From Aureibaculum marinum (lineage in GTDB: Bacteria > Bacteroidota > Bacteroidia > Flavobacteriales > Flavobacteriaceae): DNA of 64,000 nt. Below are positions 19,719 to 32,250 of this stretch, in pieces. A program made the position numbers and the translations under genes. The notes below the pieces were generated by a model. The model did not search any database. It was not told the origin of the DNA and saw nothing but the letters and a program-made list of their open reading frames with translations. The DNA is taken from positions 1-64,000 of the forward strand of contig NZ_RPFJ01000006.1 in assembly GCF_003813905.1 (NCBI RefSeq), given 5' to 3'. The first letter of the stretch is position 1. Every line of letters starts with the position of its first letter.

Positions 19719-20675
19719 ATGGCACTTTTAGATACAGAATATAAACGTAAATCAGCACTATTAACTACCATTATTATGGGGTTAATATTGTTTCTGATTT
19801 TTACTTTAGGATTAAAATATTTAGATCCTCCTGAAGAATATGGTATTGCTGTAAACTTTGGTACTTCTGATGTAGGTAGTGGAAACTCACAATCGGAACC
19901 GGCACCATCGTCTTCTACACCTCAAGAACAGGTAGAAGAAGTAGAACAAGTGGAAGAAGTAGTTGAAGAAGTTCAAGAAATTGAAGAAATTCCAACTGAG
20001 ACTGTTTCTCAACCAACAAAAGCAGAAGATGTTATAACCACAGATAATGCTGAGACCGTTAGAATAAATAAAGAAAAGGAAGCCAAGCGTAAAGCAGAAG
20101 AAGCTCAAAAAAGAGTGGAAGAAGCAAAACTTAAAGCAGAAAGAGAAGCCAAACAAAGAGCGGAGCGTTTACGGCAACAAAAGGCCGCTGAAGAAGCTAG
20201 AAAAAGACAGGAAGAAGCTGAGAAAAAAAGAAAGTTAGACGCTTTAATGGGAGGTTTAAATAAAGGTGATAGTAAAGGAACTGGTACTGGAGGTACAGGA
20301 AGTGGAGGAGATGGTAATGATAATAAAGCTGGAGACAAAGGAAATCCCAATGGAGATCCTAATGCCAGTGGATATTATGGTAATGGAGGTGGAGGTAGTG
20401 GTGGAAATTATCGTTTAGGAAACAGAAGAGCAACATCTACTCCAAAGCCAACATACGATTGTAATGAACAAGGAAAAGTAGTAGTAAGTATTTCAGTAGA
20501 TAAAAATGGAAAGGTATTATCTGCCAAAGGAGGAATTAAGGGGACAACTAATACTGCACCATGTTTAATTAAGAGAGCTGAAGAAGCCGCTTTAAAGACT
20601 AAATTTAATGCAGATGGTAATGCTCCTTCTAAACAAGTAGGTTCTATTATTTATAATTTTACATTAGCAAATTAG
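19719..20675 (+). CDS. TonB/TolA-like energy transducer
   Basis: A protein of 318 residues with one N-terminal membrane helix (about 13-32), an acidic Glu/Val-rich stretch (about 68-92), a charged Lys/Glu/Ala/Arg coiled-coil region (about 110-180), a Gly-rich linker (about 188-235) and a C-terminal globular domain with TYDCNEQGKVVVSISVDKNG. The final domain is TonB-like, while the long helical charged middle is more like TolA. It couples ExbBD to outer-membrane partners. The minus-strand open frames in this stretch are shadows of the repetitive coiled-coil codons. Confidence 0.88.
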   Translation: MALLDTEYKRKSALLTTIIMGLILFLIFTLGLKYLDPPEEYGIAVNFGTSDVGSGNSQSEPAPSSSTPQEQVEEVEQVEEVVEEVQEIEEIPTETVSQPTKAEDVITTDNAETVRINKEKEAKRKAEEAQKRVEEAKLKAEREAKQRAERLRQQKAAEEARKRQEEAEKKRKLDALMGGLNKGDSKGTGTGGTGSGGDGNDNKAGDKGNPNGDPNASGYYGNGGGGSGGNYRLGNRRATSTPKPTYDCNEQGKVVVSISVDKNGKVLSAKGGIKGTTNTAPCLIKRAEEAALKTKFNADGNAPSKQVGSIIYNFTLAN

Positions 20676-20678
20676 AAA

Positions 20679-21896
20679 TTGACATATAAAGCAACTTTAA
20701 ATTGGATGTTTACTCAACTTCCAATGTATCAACGTCAGGGGAAAACTGCATTCAAAAAAGATTTAACCAACACATTAGCATTGGTAAAACACCTTGATAA
20801 TCCACATTTAAAATTCAAAAGTGTACATGTTGCTGGAACAAATGGAAAAGGTTCTACTAGTCACATGATTGCTTCTATTCTTCAAGAAGCAGGGTATAAA
20901 GTTGGACTTTATACTTCACCTCATTTAAAAGATTTTAGAGAACGTATCAAAATAAATGGGAATTGCATTTCTAAAAAGGAAGTTGTTCAGTTTATTAATG
21001 ATAATAAAACGTTTTTTGAGCAACATCAGTTATCTTTTTTTGAGATGACTGTTGGTATGGCTTTTAACTATTTTGCTAAACAAAAAGTGGATATTGCTAT
21101 TATAGAAGTTGGTCTTGGAGGAAGGTTAGACTCTACAAATGTTATTACTCCAGAAGTTTCCGTAATAACCAATATAGGTTTAGATCATGTGCAAATGTTA
21201 GGTAATACGTTGTCTGAAATTGCTTTAGAAAAAGCAGGAATTATAAAAGAGCATATTCCAGTAGTAATTAGTGAAAAACAAGAAGAAATACAAAGTGTTT
21301 TTTTGAACAAAAGTCTAGAGAAAAACACATCTATATATTATGCCTCTGACGAGATTGTTTCGGACTATCAAAGCGATCTGAAAGGTAATTATCAGCAGAA
21401 AAATAGTAAAGCGGCTGTTCAAACGATTCATATTTTAAATACTAAAGGATTTCATGTTTCCAATAGTGACATAAAAAATGGATTATTGAACGTAATAAAA
21501 AATACAGGATTGCTAGGCAGATGGCAAGTGTTAAATGAAGAACCTTTAATTATTTGTGATACAGCTCACAATAGAGAAGGGTTGGCTTATGTGCTTAATC
21601 AGTTAAATGAGCAAAATTTTAATGAGTTGCATATTGTAATAGGCGTTGTAAATGATAAAGATTTAGAACGTGTTTTACCTCTATTTCCTAAAGATGCTAA
21701 CTATTATTTCTGTAAGCCTAATATTTCTCGTGGTTTAGATGCCGAAGAATTGCAAAAACGGGCTTTTTGTTACCAACTTAAGGGAGAATTTTATGATTCG
21801 GTTCAGCAAGCATTAGAAGCTGCAAAACTTCATTCAAGTGCTAACGATTTAATATTTGTTGGTGGTAGTACTTTTGTAGTTGCAGAGGTCGTTTAA
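20679..21896 (+). CDS. folC: Bifunctional folylpolyglutamate/dihydrofolate synthase
   Basis: A protein of 405 residues from a TTG start three bases after the tonB stop. The N-terminus it gives (MTYKATLNWMFTQLPMYQRQ) is the usual conserved start, and the next in-frame ATG at codon 10 would cut it off, so TTG is preferred. The ATP-binding P-loop GTNGKGST is at 53-60. Other Mur-ligase landmarks are YTSPHLKDFRERI, EVGLGGRLDSTN and ITNIGLDHVQMLG. It adds glutamate to dihydropteroate and folates. The close spacing to tonB suggests translational coupling. Confidence 0.94.
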   Translation: MTYKATLNWMFTQLPMYQRQGKTAFKKDLTNTLALVKHLDNPHLKFKSVHVAGTNGKGSTSHMIASILQEAGYKVGLYTSPHLKDFRERIKINGNCISKKEVVQFINDNKTFFEQHQLSFFEMTVGMAFNYFAKQKVDIAIIEVGLGGRLDSTNVITPEVSVITNIGLDHVQMLGNTLSEIALEKAGIIKEHIPVVISEKQEEIQSVFLNKSLEKNTSIYYASDEIVSDYQSDLKGNYQQKNSKAAVQTIHILNTKGFHVSNSDIKNGLLNVIKNTGLLGRWQVLNEEPLIICDTAHNREGLAYVLNQLNEQNFNELHIVIGVVNDKDLERVLPLFPKDANYYFCKPNISRGLDAEELQKRAFCYQLKGEFYDSVQQALEAAKLHSSANDLIFVGGSTFVVAEVV

Positions 21897-21949
21897 AATT
21901 TTTTAAAAATATTTTATTAAAAAATGTTTGTGATAATAAAAAACTAATT

Positions 21950-21957
21950 TATATTTG
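21950..21957 (+). promoter_or_regulatory. -7 box of the tRNA-Val(TAC) promoter
   Basis: TATATTTG, an exact TAnnTTTG match, about 40 bases before the tRNA, with TTTG at 21927-21930 at the right distance for a -33 element. Confidence 0.7.
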
Positions 21958-21996
21958 CAACCGCTTAAGAGATATTAGTTCTCTTTAATTGAAATA

Positions 21997-22071
21997 GGGC
22001 AATTAGCTCAGTTGGTTCAGAGCACCTCGTTTACACCGAGGGGGTCGGGGGTTCGAATCCCTCATTGCCCA
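21997..22071 (+). tRNA. tRNA-Val (anticodon TAC)
   Basis: Complete cloverleaf: acceptor GGGCAAT/ATTGCCC, D stem GCTC/GAGC, anticodon stem CCTCG/CGAGG with loop TTTACAC (anticodon TAC, T at position 33), and TpsiC loop TTCGAAT. Discriminator A at 22071. CCA is not encoded. Confidence 0.97.
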
Positions 22072-22074
22072 CAC

Positions 22075-22111
22075 AAAACCTTGTAAGTCATTGATTTGCA
22101 AGGTTTTTTTT
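22075..22111 (+). terminator. Terminator after tRNA-Val(TAC)
   Basis: AAACCTTG and CAAGGTTT form an 8-bp stem around a 15-base loop, followed by a T-run. It begins only four bases after the tRNA. Confidence 0.8.
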
Positions 22112-22296
22112 ATGTTTTTTGTTTGCACTTTTTTGAAATGAGTTTTGTTGTGTTACTGATAAAGTTAAATGATTAGTTATTTTAAAGTTTTTTGGATGAA
22201 TTGGTCAATTTTTAATAGATTGATTTTATATAAATTGAAATGGTATTTTTTATGCTCAAGAGGTGTTAAATAATAAGTAAACTTAATTTCGTTAAA

Positions 22297-22371
22297 GGGC
22301 TATTAACTCAGTTGGTTCAGAGTGTTACCTCGACAAGGTAAAAGTCACTGGTTCGAATCCAGTATGGCCCA
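22297..22371 (+). tRNA. tRNA-Val (anticodon GAC) with C at position 33
   Basis: Cloverleaf: acceptor GGGCTAT/ATGGCCC (one T-G wobble), D stem ACTC/GAGT, anticodon stem TTACC/GGTAA, loop TCGACAA, variable loop AAGTC, TpsiC stem ACTGG/CCAGT with TTCGAAT. The anticodon is GAC (valine). Position 33, normally an almost invariant U, reads C. All stems pair, including a compensated D stem, so the gene is probably expressed, but a damaged tRNA or a sequencing error cannot be excluded. Confidence 0.85.
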
Positions 22372-22465
22372 CATCAATAACAATTTTATTAGCAATGATA
22401 ATTTATAGAGAGTGTGGTTTAGAAAAAAAGGAGTTGTATTAATGTAGCTAATTTAATATTGTAAA

Positions 22466-22503
22466 AAAAAATCCCAATACAAGACTGGTATTGGGATTTT
22501 TAC
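22466..22503. terminator. Bidirectional terminator
   Basis: AATCCCAATAC and GTATTGGGATT pair in an 11-bp stem, flanked by an A-run on the left and a T-run on the right. It can end plus-strand tRNA transcripts and the minus-strand beta-galactosidase gene that stops at 22518. Confidence 0.85.
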
Positions 22504-22517
22504 TGAGAATTGAGAAA

Positions 22518-25832
<3,315 letters not shown>

Positions 25833-25908
25833 TTAAATAATAATGAAACATTATAAAGAACTTATAGAGTTAAAAAAGTACTTTAATAGCGTTGTTTTAA
25901 TTGCTGAA

Positions 25909-25916
25909 CAAATATA
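25909..25916 (-). promoter_or_regulatory. -7 box upstream of the GH2 gene
   Basis: Minus-strand TATATTTG, an exact TAnnTTTG match, about 90 bases before the ATG at 25820. The long leader leaves room for regulation. Confidence 0.5.
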
Positions 25917-26107
25917 ACGTAGTTATATTAAAATTTCCAATTAACGAGGTGTATTATGATGTCTTTTTTTACTTGTTATTGCTGTTTGAATGTCTTTTAA
26001 TCTCAAAAAATTATAGTCATAAAATACTAATATTTTTTATTTAAAATTAGCCTTTTATATGGGGTATTTGTATTTTTACATCAATTAATAATTTTAAAAA
26101 TCAATAA

Positions 26108-28411
26108 GTGAAATTTTATTCATTTAATAAGTCAAGTTCAATTTTGTTTACATTTTTGAAGAGCGGATTGCGTAGCGTTTTTTTTCTATTTATAATTCTA
26201 GCCATAACATCATGTGCAAAGAAAGAGCTAAAAATTAATTCTTTAGTAATGCCTGTGTCCAACACCATGAAAGTTGATGATAATGATACTAAAGATTCTA
26301 TTATTTTAAAAGCAGCACACATAACTCCCACCAAAAACCAATATGAGGCATTAAAAAATGAGTTTATTACTTTCATTCATTTTGGGCCAAATACATTTAC
26401 AAAAAAAGAGTGGGGTGATGGTTATGAAAATCCAAAAGTATTTAATTTAAAAAACTTAGATACAGATCAATGGTGTGAAGCAATGGTTGCTGCTAAAATG
26501 AAAATGGTGATTCTTACCGTAAAACATCATGATGGTTTTGTATTATGGCAAAGTAGATATACAAAACATGGCATTATGTCCACTTCTTTTAAAGATGGAA
26601 AAGGAGACATTTTAAAAGAATTGGCAGAATCTTGTAAGAAATACGGTTTAAAATTGGGAGTTTATCTTTCTCCTGCTGATTTATTTCAAATAGAAAGTAA
26701 AGAGGGGCTTTATGGAAACCTAAGCGAATATTCAAAAAGGACTATTCCAAGACCGGTTGAGGGGCGTCCGTTTAAAAATAAAACTACTTTTACTTTTAAA
26801 GTTGATGATTATAATGAATATTTTCTCAATCAACTTTTTGAATTGTTAACAGAATATGGTCCCATTCATGAAGTTTGGTTTGATGGTGCTCATCCAAAAA
26901 GAAAAGGTGGACAGAAATATAATTACTTAGCTTGGAAAGAGCTGATTACAACCCTTGCACCAGAAGCTGTAATTTTTGGAAAACAAGATGTTCGATGGTG
27001 TGGTAACGAAGCAGGAAGAACACGAGATACTGAATTTAATGTAATACCATTTTCAGATAATCCACACGAAATGAATACTTTTTCAGACCTTATGGATGAA
27101 GATATTGCGAGTCGTGAAAAATTATATAGAGCTAACTTTTTACATTATCAGCAGACAGAAACAAATACTTCAATTCGAGAAGGATGGTTTTATAGAGATG
27201 ATGAGAATCAAAAGGTTAGAAGTGCTGATGATGTTTTTGATATATATGAACGAGCTGTTGGGGGCAATACTACGTTTTTATTGAATATACCACCAAACAG
27301 AAACGGTATGTTTTCGAATGAAGATGTAGAGGTGTTAATAGAGGTAGGTAAACGTATTAAAGAAACATATAGTGAAAATTTATTTAAAGAAGCGTTGGGT
27401 AAGTCTAATGTATTGGATAATGATTTAGGTAGTTTTGTAGCATTAGACTCTATTCATAATAGCATTGTTATAACTACAAGAAAACCAGTTACTATTAATA
27501 GAATTGTATTGCAAGAAGCAATTGTAACCCATGGAGAACGTGTTGAAAGACATGCGTTAGATGCTTGGATAGATAATCAATGGGAAGAAGTTGTCACAGC
27601 TACAAATATTGGTTATAAACGAATTTTACGTTTTCCAGAAGTAAAATCTAATAAATTTAGGATTAGAATATTAGAGTCTCGTTTTTACCCTGCAATTTCT
27701 AATATTACAGCACATTACTATAAAACTAAACCTCCACAACTTTCAATCACTAGAGCTCTAAATGGCATGGTAACAATCCAACCTAAACAACATGATTTTG
27801 GCTGGAATCCGCATGGAGAAAATGTTTCAGATAATATTAATTCAGGAGTTAAAATTAGATATACAACAGATGGCACAGAGCCAACATCTAATTCTCAAAC
27901 TTATAAGAAACCTTTTTTATTAGTTTCAGGGGAAGTAAAAGCTAAAGCTGAGGTAAATAGTGAAAAAGGCAGTTTAGAAACTCAAATATTTGGTATAAAA
28001 AAAAAAGATTGGAATGTTATTGATGCTGATAGCTTTTTAAAGGAAAACAAATTAGAATATGCAATAGATGAAAACGCTAAAACTTATTGGCAGTCTAATT
28101 CAAATGGAGACTTACATTATATAAGTATTAATTTGGGAGAAGAATATAATATAAAAGGGTTTACCTACACTCCTCAAACAGAGCATAATGAAGGGATGAT
28201 TGAAAAAGGTGTTTTAAAAATGAGTAAAGATGGTAAAACTTGGGAGATGATAGAGCCATTTGAGTTTGGTAATTTAATAAATGATCCTACACCAAGAGTC
28301 TATTACTTTAAAGAAATAATAAATACACAATATATAAGAGTTGAGTCTAACGTAATTGCTGGAGGAGGAAATTCAGCCGCAATTGGAGAAATTGATTTCT
28401 TAATTGAATAA
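26108..28411 (+). CDS. GH29 alpha-L-fucosidase lipoprotein with CHB_HEX_C and discoidin-like domains
   Basis: A protein of 767 residues from a GTG start; there is no better ATG before the signal peptide. The lipobox is ITSC with Cys36. The GH29 barrel spans about 70-430: FITFIHFGPNTF, TVKHHDGFVLW and the nucleophile Asp259 in EVWFDGAHP, followed by a beta-sandwich. Next comes a CHB_HEX_C-type module (about 555-625, IRYTTDGTEPTSNSQTY) and an F5/8 type C (discoidin-like) module at about 635-765. It cleaves terminal alpha-L-fucose at the cell surface or in the periplasm. First gene of the plus-strand fucoside run; the esterase follows 64 bases on. Confidence 0.93.
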   Translation: MKFYSFNKSSSILFTFLKSGLRSVFFLFIILAITSCAKKELKINSLVMPVSNTMKVDDNDTKDSIILKAAHITPTKNQYEALKNEFITFIHFGPNTFTKKEWGDGYENPKVFNLKNLDTDQWCEAMVAAKMKMVILTVKHHDGFVLWQSRYTKHGIMSTSFKDGKGDILKELAESCKKYGLKLGVYLSPADLFQIESKEGLYGNLSEYSKRTIPRPVEGRPFKNKTTFTFKVDDYNEYFLNQLFELLTEYGPIHEVWFDGAHPKRKGGQKYNYLAWKELITTLAPEAVIFGKQDVRWCGNEAGRTRDTEFNVIPFSDNPHEMNTFSDLMDEDIASREKLYRANFLHYQQTETNTSIREGWFYRDDENQKVRSADDVFDIYERAVGGNTTFLLNIPPNRNGMFSNEDVEVLIEVGKRIKETYSENLFKEALGKSNVLDNDLGSFVALDSIHNSIVITTRKPVTINRIVLQEAIVTHGERVERHALDAWIDNQWEEVVTATNIGYKRILRFPEVKSNKFRIRILESRFYPAISNITAHYYKTKPPQLSITRALNGMVTIQPKQHDFGWNPHGENVSDNINSGVKIRYTTDGTEPTSNSQTYKKPFLLVSGEVKAKAEVNSEKGSLETQIFGIKKKDWNVIDADSFLKENKLEYAIDENAKTYWQSNSNGDLHYISINLGEEYNIKGFTYTPQTEHNEGMIEKGVLKMSKDGKTWEMIEPFEFGNLINDPTPRVYYFKEIINTQYIRVESNVIAGGGNSAAIGEIDFLIE

Positions 28412-28475
28412 CAATTTTAATATTTAAATTATCTGTAATGCTATAACCTCACATTTAATAATAAAACCATATCAA

Positions 28476-29879
28476 ATGAAAAAACTTCTTTTTATTACTA
28501 TCACATTATTGTTTTACAATTATTCGTTTGCTGAAATTTGGCTACCATCAATTTTATCAGATAATATGGTGTTGCAACAGCAATCAGAAGTTACTATTTG
28601 GGGCTGGACTACGAATCCTAATGAAAAAATAACCATTACGCCGTCATGGAGTGCCCATGCCATTGAAATTCAAGCCTATCAAGGAAAATGGAGTGGGAAA
28701 TTAGCAACTCCTAAAGCAGGAGGTACATATACTATAACTATAAAAGGACATGAAGAAGTGATTCTCAAGAATGTTTTGATTGGAGAAGTTTGGTTGGGGT
28801 CTGGTCAGTCAAATATGGAATGGACTCCACTTCAAGGGCTTGATAATGCAGAAACAGAAATAAAAAATGCAAACTTTCCTGAAATCCGATTTTTCCAAGT
28901 TTTTAATCATACAGCACTAACACCACAAGAAAATACTAAAGGTAAATGGATGGTTTGTACTCCAGAAACGATGAAAAATTTTAGTTCTATTGCTTATTTA
29001 TTTGGTAGAAAATTACACACAGAATTAAGCGTTCCTGTAGGGCTTATCAGTAGTAATTGGGGAGGTACTCCAATTGAAACTTGGATATCCGAACAGTTAT
29101 TGAATAAAAATAAGACATTGCGAGAAGCAGCAAAAAAACTTACACCAAAACCTTGGTGGCCAAATGAAACAGGACTTACCTATAATGCAATGATTTATCC
29201 GCTTTTGAATTTTAATATTGCTGGTGTTATATGGTATCAAGGAGAATCTAATAGAGAAAATGCATTTTCTTATTATAAATCTTTCCCTTTATTAATTGAT
29301 TCATGGCGTAAAGCTTTTGATAAAGATTTTTCATTTTATTTTGTGCAAATAGCCCCCTATAAGTATGATAATCCCAAAGGGGTAGATGCTGCAATTATAC
29401 GTGATGCTCAATTAAAAACAATGTTAGCCGTTTCAAATACAGGAATGGTAGTTACTAATGATATTGGTAATTTAGAAAATATTCATCCAACAAATAAGCA
29501 AGATGTTGCCAGCCGATTGGCATTATGGGCATTAACAAAACACTATGGTAAAAAAGATATAGTATACAGTGGCCCTATTTATAAGTCTATGGAAATTTAT
29601 AAAAGAAAAATAATCTTGAATTTTGATTACGCAGATAATGGACTTCTAAAAAAAGGAAAGGAATTAAAAGAATTTTACATTGCAGGTGATGATCAAAAAT
29701 TTTATCCTGCAAAAGCAAAAATTGTGAAGAACACCGTTGTTGTCTCATCTAAAAATGTAAAAAAACCTGTTGCAGTGCGTTTTGCATTTTCTAATGGAGC
29801 ATTGCCAAATCTTTTTAATAAAGAAGGATTGCCTGCATCAGCTTTTAGAACTGATAATTGGGAAATTGAGTTAAAGTAA
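28476..29879 (+). CDS. Sialate/acetyl O-acetylesterase (CE20, SASA family), exported
   Basis: A protein of 467 residues with signal peptide MKKLLFITITLLFYNYSFA. SGNH-type esterase motifs: GSGQSNMEW with nucleophile Ser112, WGGTPIETW near 195-203, WYQGESN near 253-259, and the late catalytic His337 in NIHPTNKQDVASR. This is the DUF303/SASA family, now grouped as CE20, which removes O-acetyl groups from sialic acid or from plant and algal glycans. Lying between two fucosidases with only four bases before the GH95 gene, it probably deacetylates the same fucosylated substrate so that the glycosidases can act. Confidence 0.9.
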   Translation: MKKLLFITITLLFYNYSFAEIWLPSILSDNMVLQQQSEVTIWGWTTNPNEKITITPSWSAHAIEIQAYQGKWSGKLATPKAGGTYTITIKGHEEVILKNVLIGEVWLGSGQSNMEWTPLQGLDNAETEIKNANFPEIRFFQVFNHTALTPQENTKGKWMVCTPETMKNFSSIAYLFGRKLHTELSVPVGLISSNWGGTPIETWISEQLLNKNKTLREAAKKLTPKPWWPNETGLTYNAMIYPLLNFNIAGVIWYQGESNRENAFSYYKSFPLLIDSWRKAFDKDFSFYFVQIAPYKYDNPKGVDAAIIRDAQLKTMLAVSNTGMVVTNDIGNLENIHPTNKQDVASRLALWALTKHYGKKDIVYSGPIYKSMEIYKRKIILNFDYADNGLLKKGKELKEFYIAGDDQKFYPAKAKIVKNTVVVSSKNVKKPVAVRFAFSNGALPNLFNKEGLPASAFRTDNWEIELK

Positions 29880-29883
29880 TAAG

Positions 29884-32250
29884 ATGATAAAATCAATCAA
29901 AATCTTAATAATATTCTTCGTGCTTTTTGGTTTAATCTCATGTCAAAAGCAAGAAGTAAAGCAACCCATAACAGAAATTTGGTATGCCCAACCTGCTACT
30001 AAATGGATGGAAGCTTTGCCTGTTGGTAATGGTCGTTTAGGAGCTATGGTGTTTGGTGATCCCAACTATGAACGTATTCAACTTAACGAAGATTCACTTT
30101 GGCCAGGTGGTCCAGACTGGGGTAATTCGAAAGGGAATAAGGATGATTTAGAACAAATTCGTGAACTTTTGGCAGTAGGAAAATCTCATGAAGTTGATCA
30201 ACTAATAATAGAAAAATTTTCATATAAATCAGTTTTAAGGTCGCACCAAACTATGGGTGATTTGTTTATTGATTTTGAAGGTGAGAGCGAAGTGACCAAT
30301 TATAAAAGATCTTTAGATTTTGACAATGCTATTGCTAAAACTGTTTATAATTCAAATGGACATAAAGTTACTCAAAACGTTTTTGCTTCAAATCCAGATG
30401 ATGTACTCATTATAACCTTAGAAACTAATAATCCCGAAGGTTTAAGCTTTACTTTAAAGATGAATCGTCCAGAGGATAATGGGCATAAAACTGTTATAAT
30501 CTCAAACCCTTCTGAAAGTGAAATAAGCATGAAAGGAATGGTAACTCAATATGGTGGTAAAAAGTTTTCTGAACCATTCCCTATAGATTATGGTGTAGAG
30601 TTTGAAACACGGCTAAAAGTTTCTACAAATTCAGGTGAGGTAATTGCAAAAGATGAAATTTTAGAATTAAAAAATGTCAAACAAGCTACGATATATGTAG
30701 TAGCAAATACTTCTTTTTATCATGATGATTATGAGACTGAAAATACTAAAACTCTAACAAACGTTACTGAAAAATCGATTAAGGAATTACTTGATACTCA
30801 TGTAAAGGATTATCAGGAACTATACAATAGAGTTGATTTTAATCTGGGTGATTCGAGTTTAGATAGTTTACCTACTGATGTACGTTTAAAACGTATAAAA
30901 GAGGGTAGTGAAGATCCTGATTTAGCAGCCAAATTATTTAAGTACGGACGCTATTTGTTGATAGCTTCTTCACGTGAAGGAACAAATCCAGCAAATTTAC
31001 AAGGGTTATGGAATGAACATATACAAGCTCCTTGGAATGCAGATTATCATTTAAACATTAATTTACAAATGAATTATTGGCCAGCTGAGGTTACTAATTT
31101 AAGTGAATTACATATTCCTTTTTTTAACTTTTTAGATAAGGTTTTTGATAGAGGAAAGAGTACTGCAAAAGAGCAATATGGAATTGAAAGAGGTACAGTT
31201 GCTCATCATGCTACAGACTTATGGGCTACACCATGGATGCGTGCAGAAAGGGCTTATTGGGGGGCTTGGATTCACGGAGGTGGATGGTCAGGCCAACATT
31301 ATTGGGAGCATTATCAATTTACTGAAGATAAAGTGTTTTTAGAAAAGAGAGCCTACCCTACGTTGAAAAGCTTATCTGAGTTTTATTTAGATTGGTTGGT
31401 TTGGGATGAAAAATCAAAGACTTGGGTTTCTAGCCCAGATTCATCACCTGAAAATTCATATCTAGCATTAGATGGAAAACCTGCAGCAATATCATTTGGT
31501 AGTGCTATGGGACATCAAATTATAGGAGAAGTTTTTGATAATACGCTGGCTGCAGCCGAAATTTTAAGAATAGATGATGATTTTGTGAAAGAGGTGAAAG
31601 CTAAAAAAGAGAAGTTACATCCAGGTGTAGTTGTTGGTGATGATGGTAGAATCTTAGAATGGAATGAACCTTATGAAGAACCTGAAAAAGGACATAGACA
31701 CATGTCGCATTTATATGCACTGCACCCAGGTAATGATATAACATCACAAACAAAAGAAGCCTTTGTTGCGGCTCAAAAAACAATAGATTATCGATTAGAA
31801 CACGGTGGAGCTGGTACAGGTTGGAGTAGAGCATGGATGATAAATATGAATGCTAGGTTGTTGAATGCTAAATCTGCAGAAGAAAATATTACAAAATTTA
31901 TGCAGATTTCAGTTGCTGATAATTTATTCGATGAACATCCTCCATTTCAAATTGATGGAAATTTTGGTTACACGGCAGGTGTTGCAGAATGTTTATTACA
32001 ATCCCATGAAGGGTTTTTAAGGATATTACCATCGCTACCTAATAATTGGAAAAATGGTAACATTACAGGATTAAAGGCAAGAGGTAATATTACAGTTGAT
32101 ATTGTGTGGGAAGAAGGTTTGTTAAAACAATTAAACTTGGTGCCATTAACGGATAAATTGGTGAAAATTAAATACAATAATAAGGAAGTTGAAATTCAAT
32201 TAATAAAAAATAAAAAAACATTGTTAGATGAAAATCTTGAAGAAATATAA
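29884..32250 (+). CDS. GH95 alpha-L-fucosidase (or alpha-L-galactosidase) lipoprotein
   Basis: A protein of 788 residues with lipobox LISC (Cys20). The family opening EIWYAQPATKWMEALPVGNG is intact. Catalytic residues inferred from the characterised AfcA enzyme are present: Asn391 and Asn393 in HLNINLQMN, Glu523 in SSPEN, and Asp691 in IDGNFGYTAG. GH95 enzymes invert configuration and release alpha-1,2-fucose, though some prefer L-galactose; the sequence alone does not settle which. The 3' end overlaps the next gene by 23 bases, so the two are translationally coupled. Confidence 0.93.
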   Translation: MIKSIKILIIFFVLFGLISCQKQEVKQPITEIWYAQPATKWMEALPVGNGRLGAMVFGDPNYERIQLNEDSLWPGGPDWGNSKGNKDDLEQIRELLAVGKSHEVDQLIIEKFSYKSVLRSHQTMGDLFIDFEGESEVTNYKRSLDFDNAIAKTVYNSNGHKVTQNVFASNPDDVLIITLETNNPEGLSFTLKMNRPEDNGHKTVIISNPSESEISMKGMVTQYGGKKFSEPFPIDYGVEFETRLKVSTNSGEVIAKDEILELKNVKQATIYVVANTSFYHDDYETENTKTLTNVTEKSIKELLDTHVKDYQELYNRVDFNLGDSSLDSLPTDVRLKRIKEGSEDPDLAAKLFKYGRYLLIASSREGTNPANLQGLWNEHIQAPWNADYHLNINLQMNYWPAEVTNLSELHIPFFNFLDKVFDRGKSTAKEQYGIERGTVAHHATDLWATPWMRAERAYWGAWIHGGGWSGQHYWEHYQFTEDKVFLEKRAYPTLKSLSEFYLDWLVWDEKSKTWVSSPDSSPENSYLALDGKPAAISFGSAMGHQIIGEVFDNTLAAAEILRIDDDFVKEVKAKKEKLHPGVVVGDDGRILEWNEPYEEPEKGHRHMSHLYALHPGNDITSQTKEAFVAAQKTIDYRLEHGGAGTGWSRAWMINMNARLLNAKSAEENITKFMQISVADNLFDEHPPFQIDGNFGYTAGVAECLLQSHEGFLRILPSLPNNWKNGNITGLKARGNITVDIVWEEGLLKQLNLVPLTDKLVKIKYNNKEVEIQLIKNKKTLLDENLEEI

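Noticed and set aside
19887-20350. Minus-strand frames of 80-90 codons opposite tonB
   Set aside because: They are mirrors of the Glu/Lys-rich coiled coil and Gly-rich linker of the TonB-like protein, with low-complexity Phe/Leu/Ser content.
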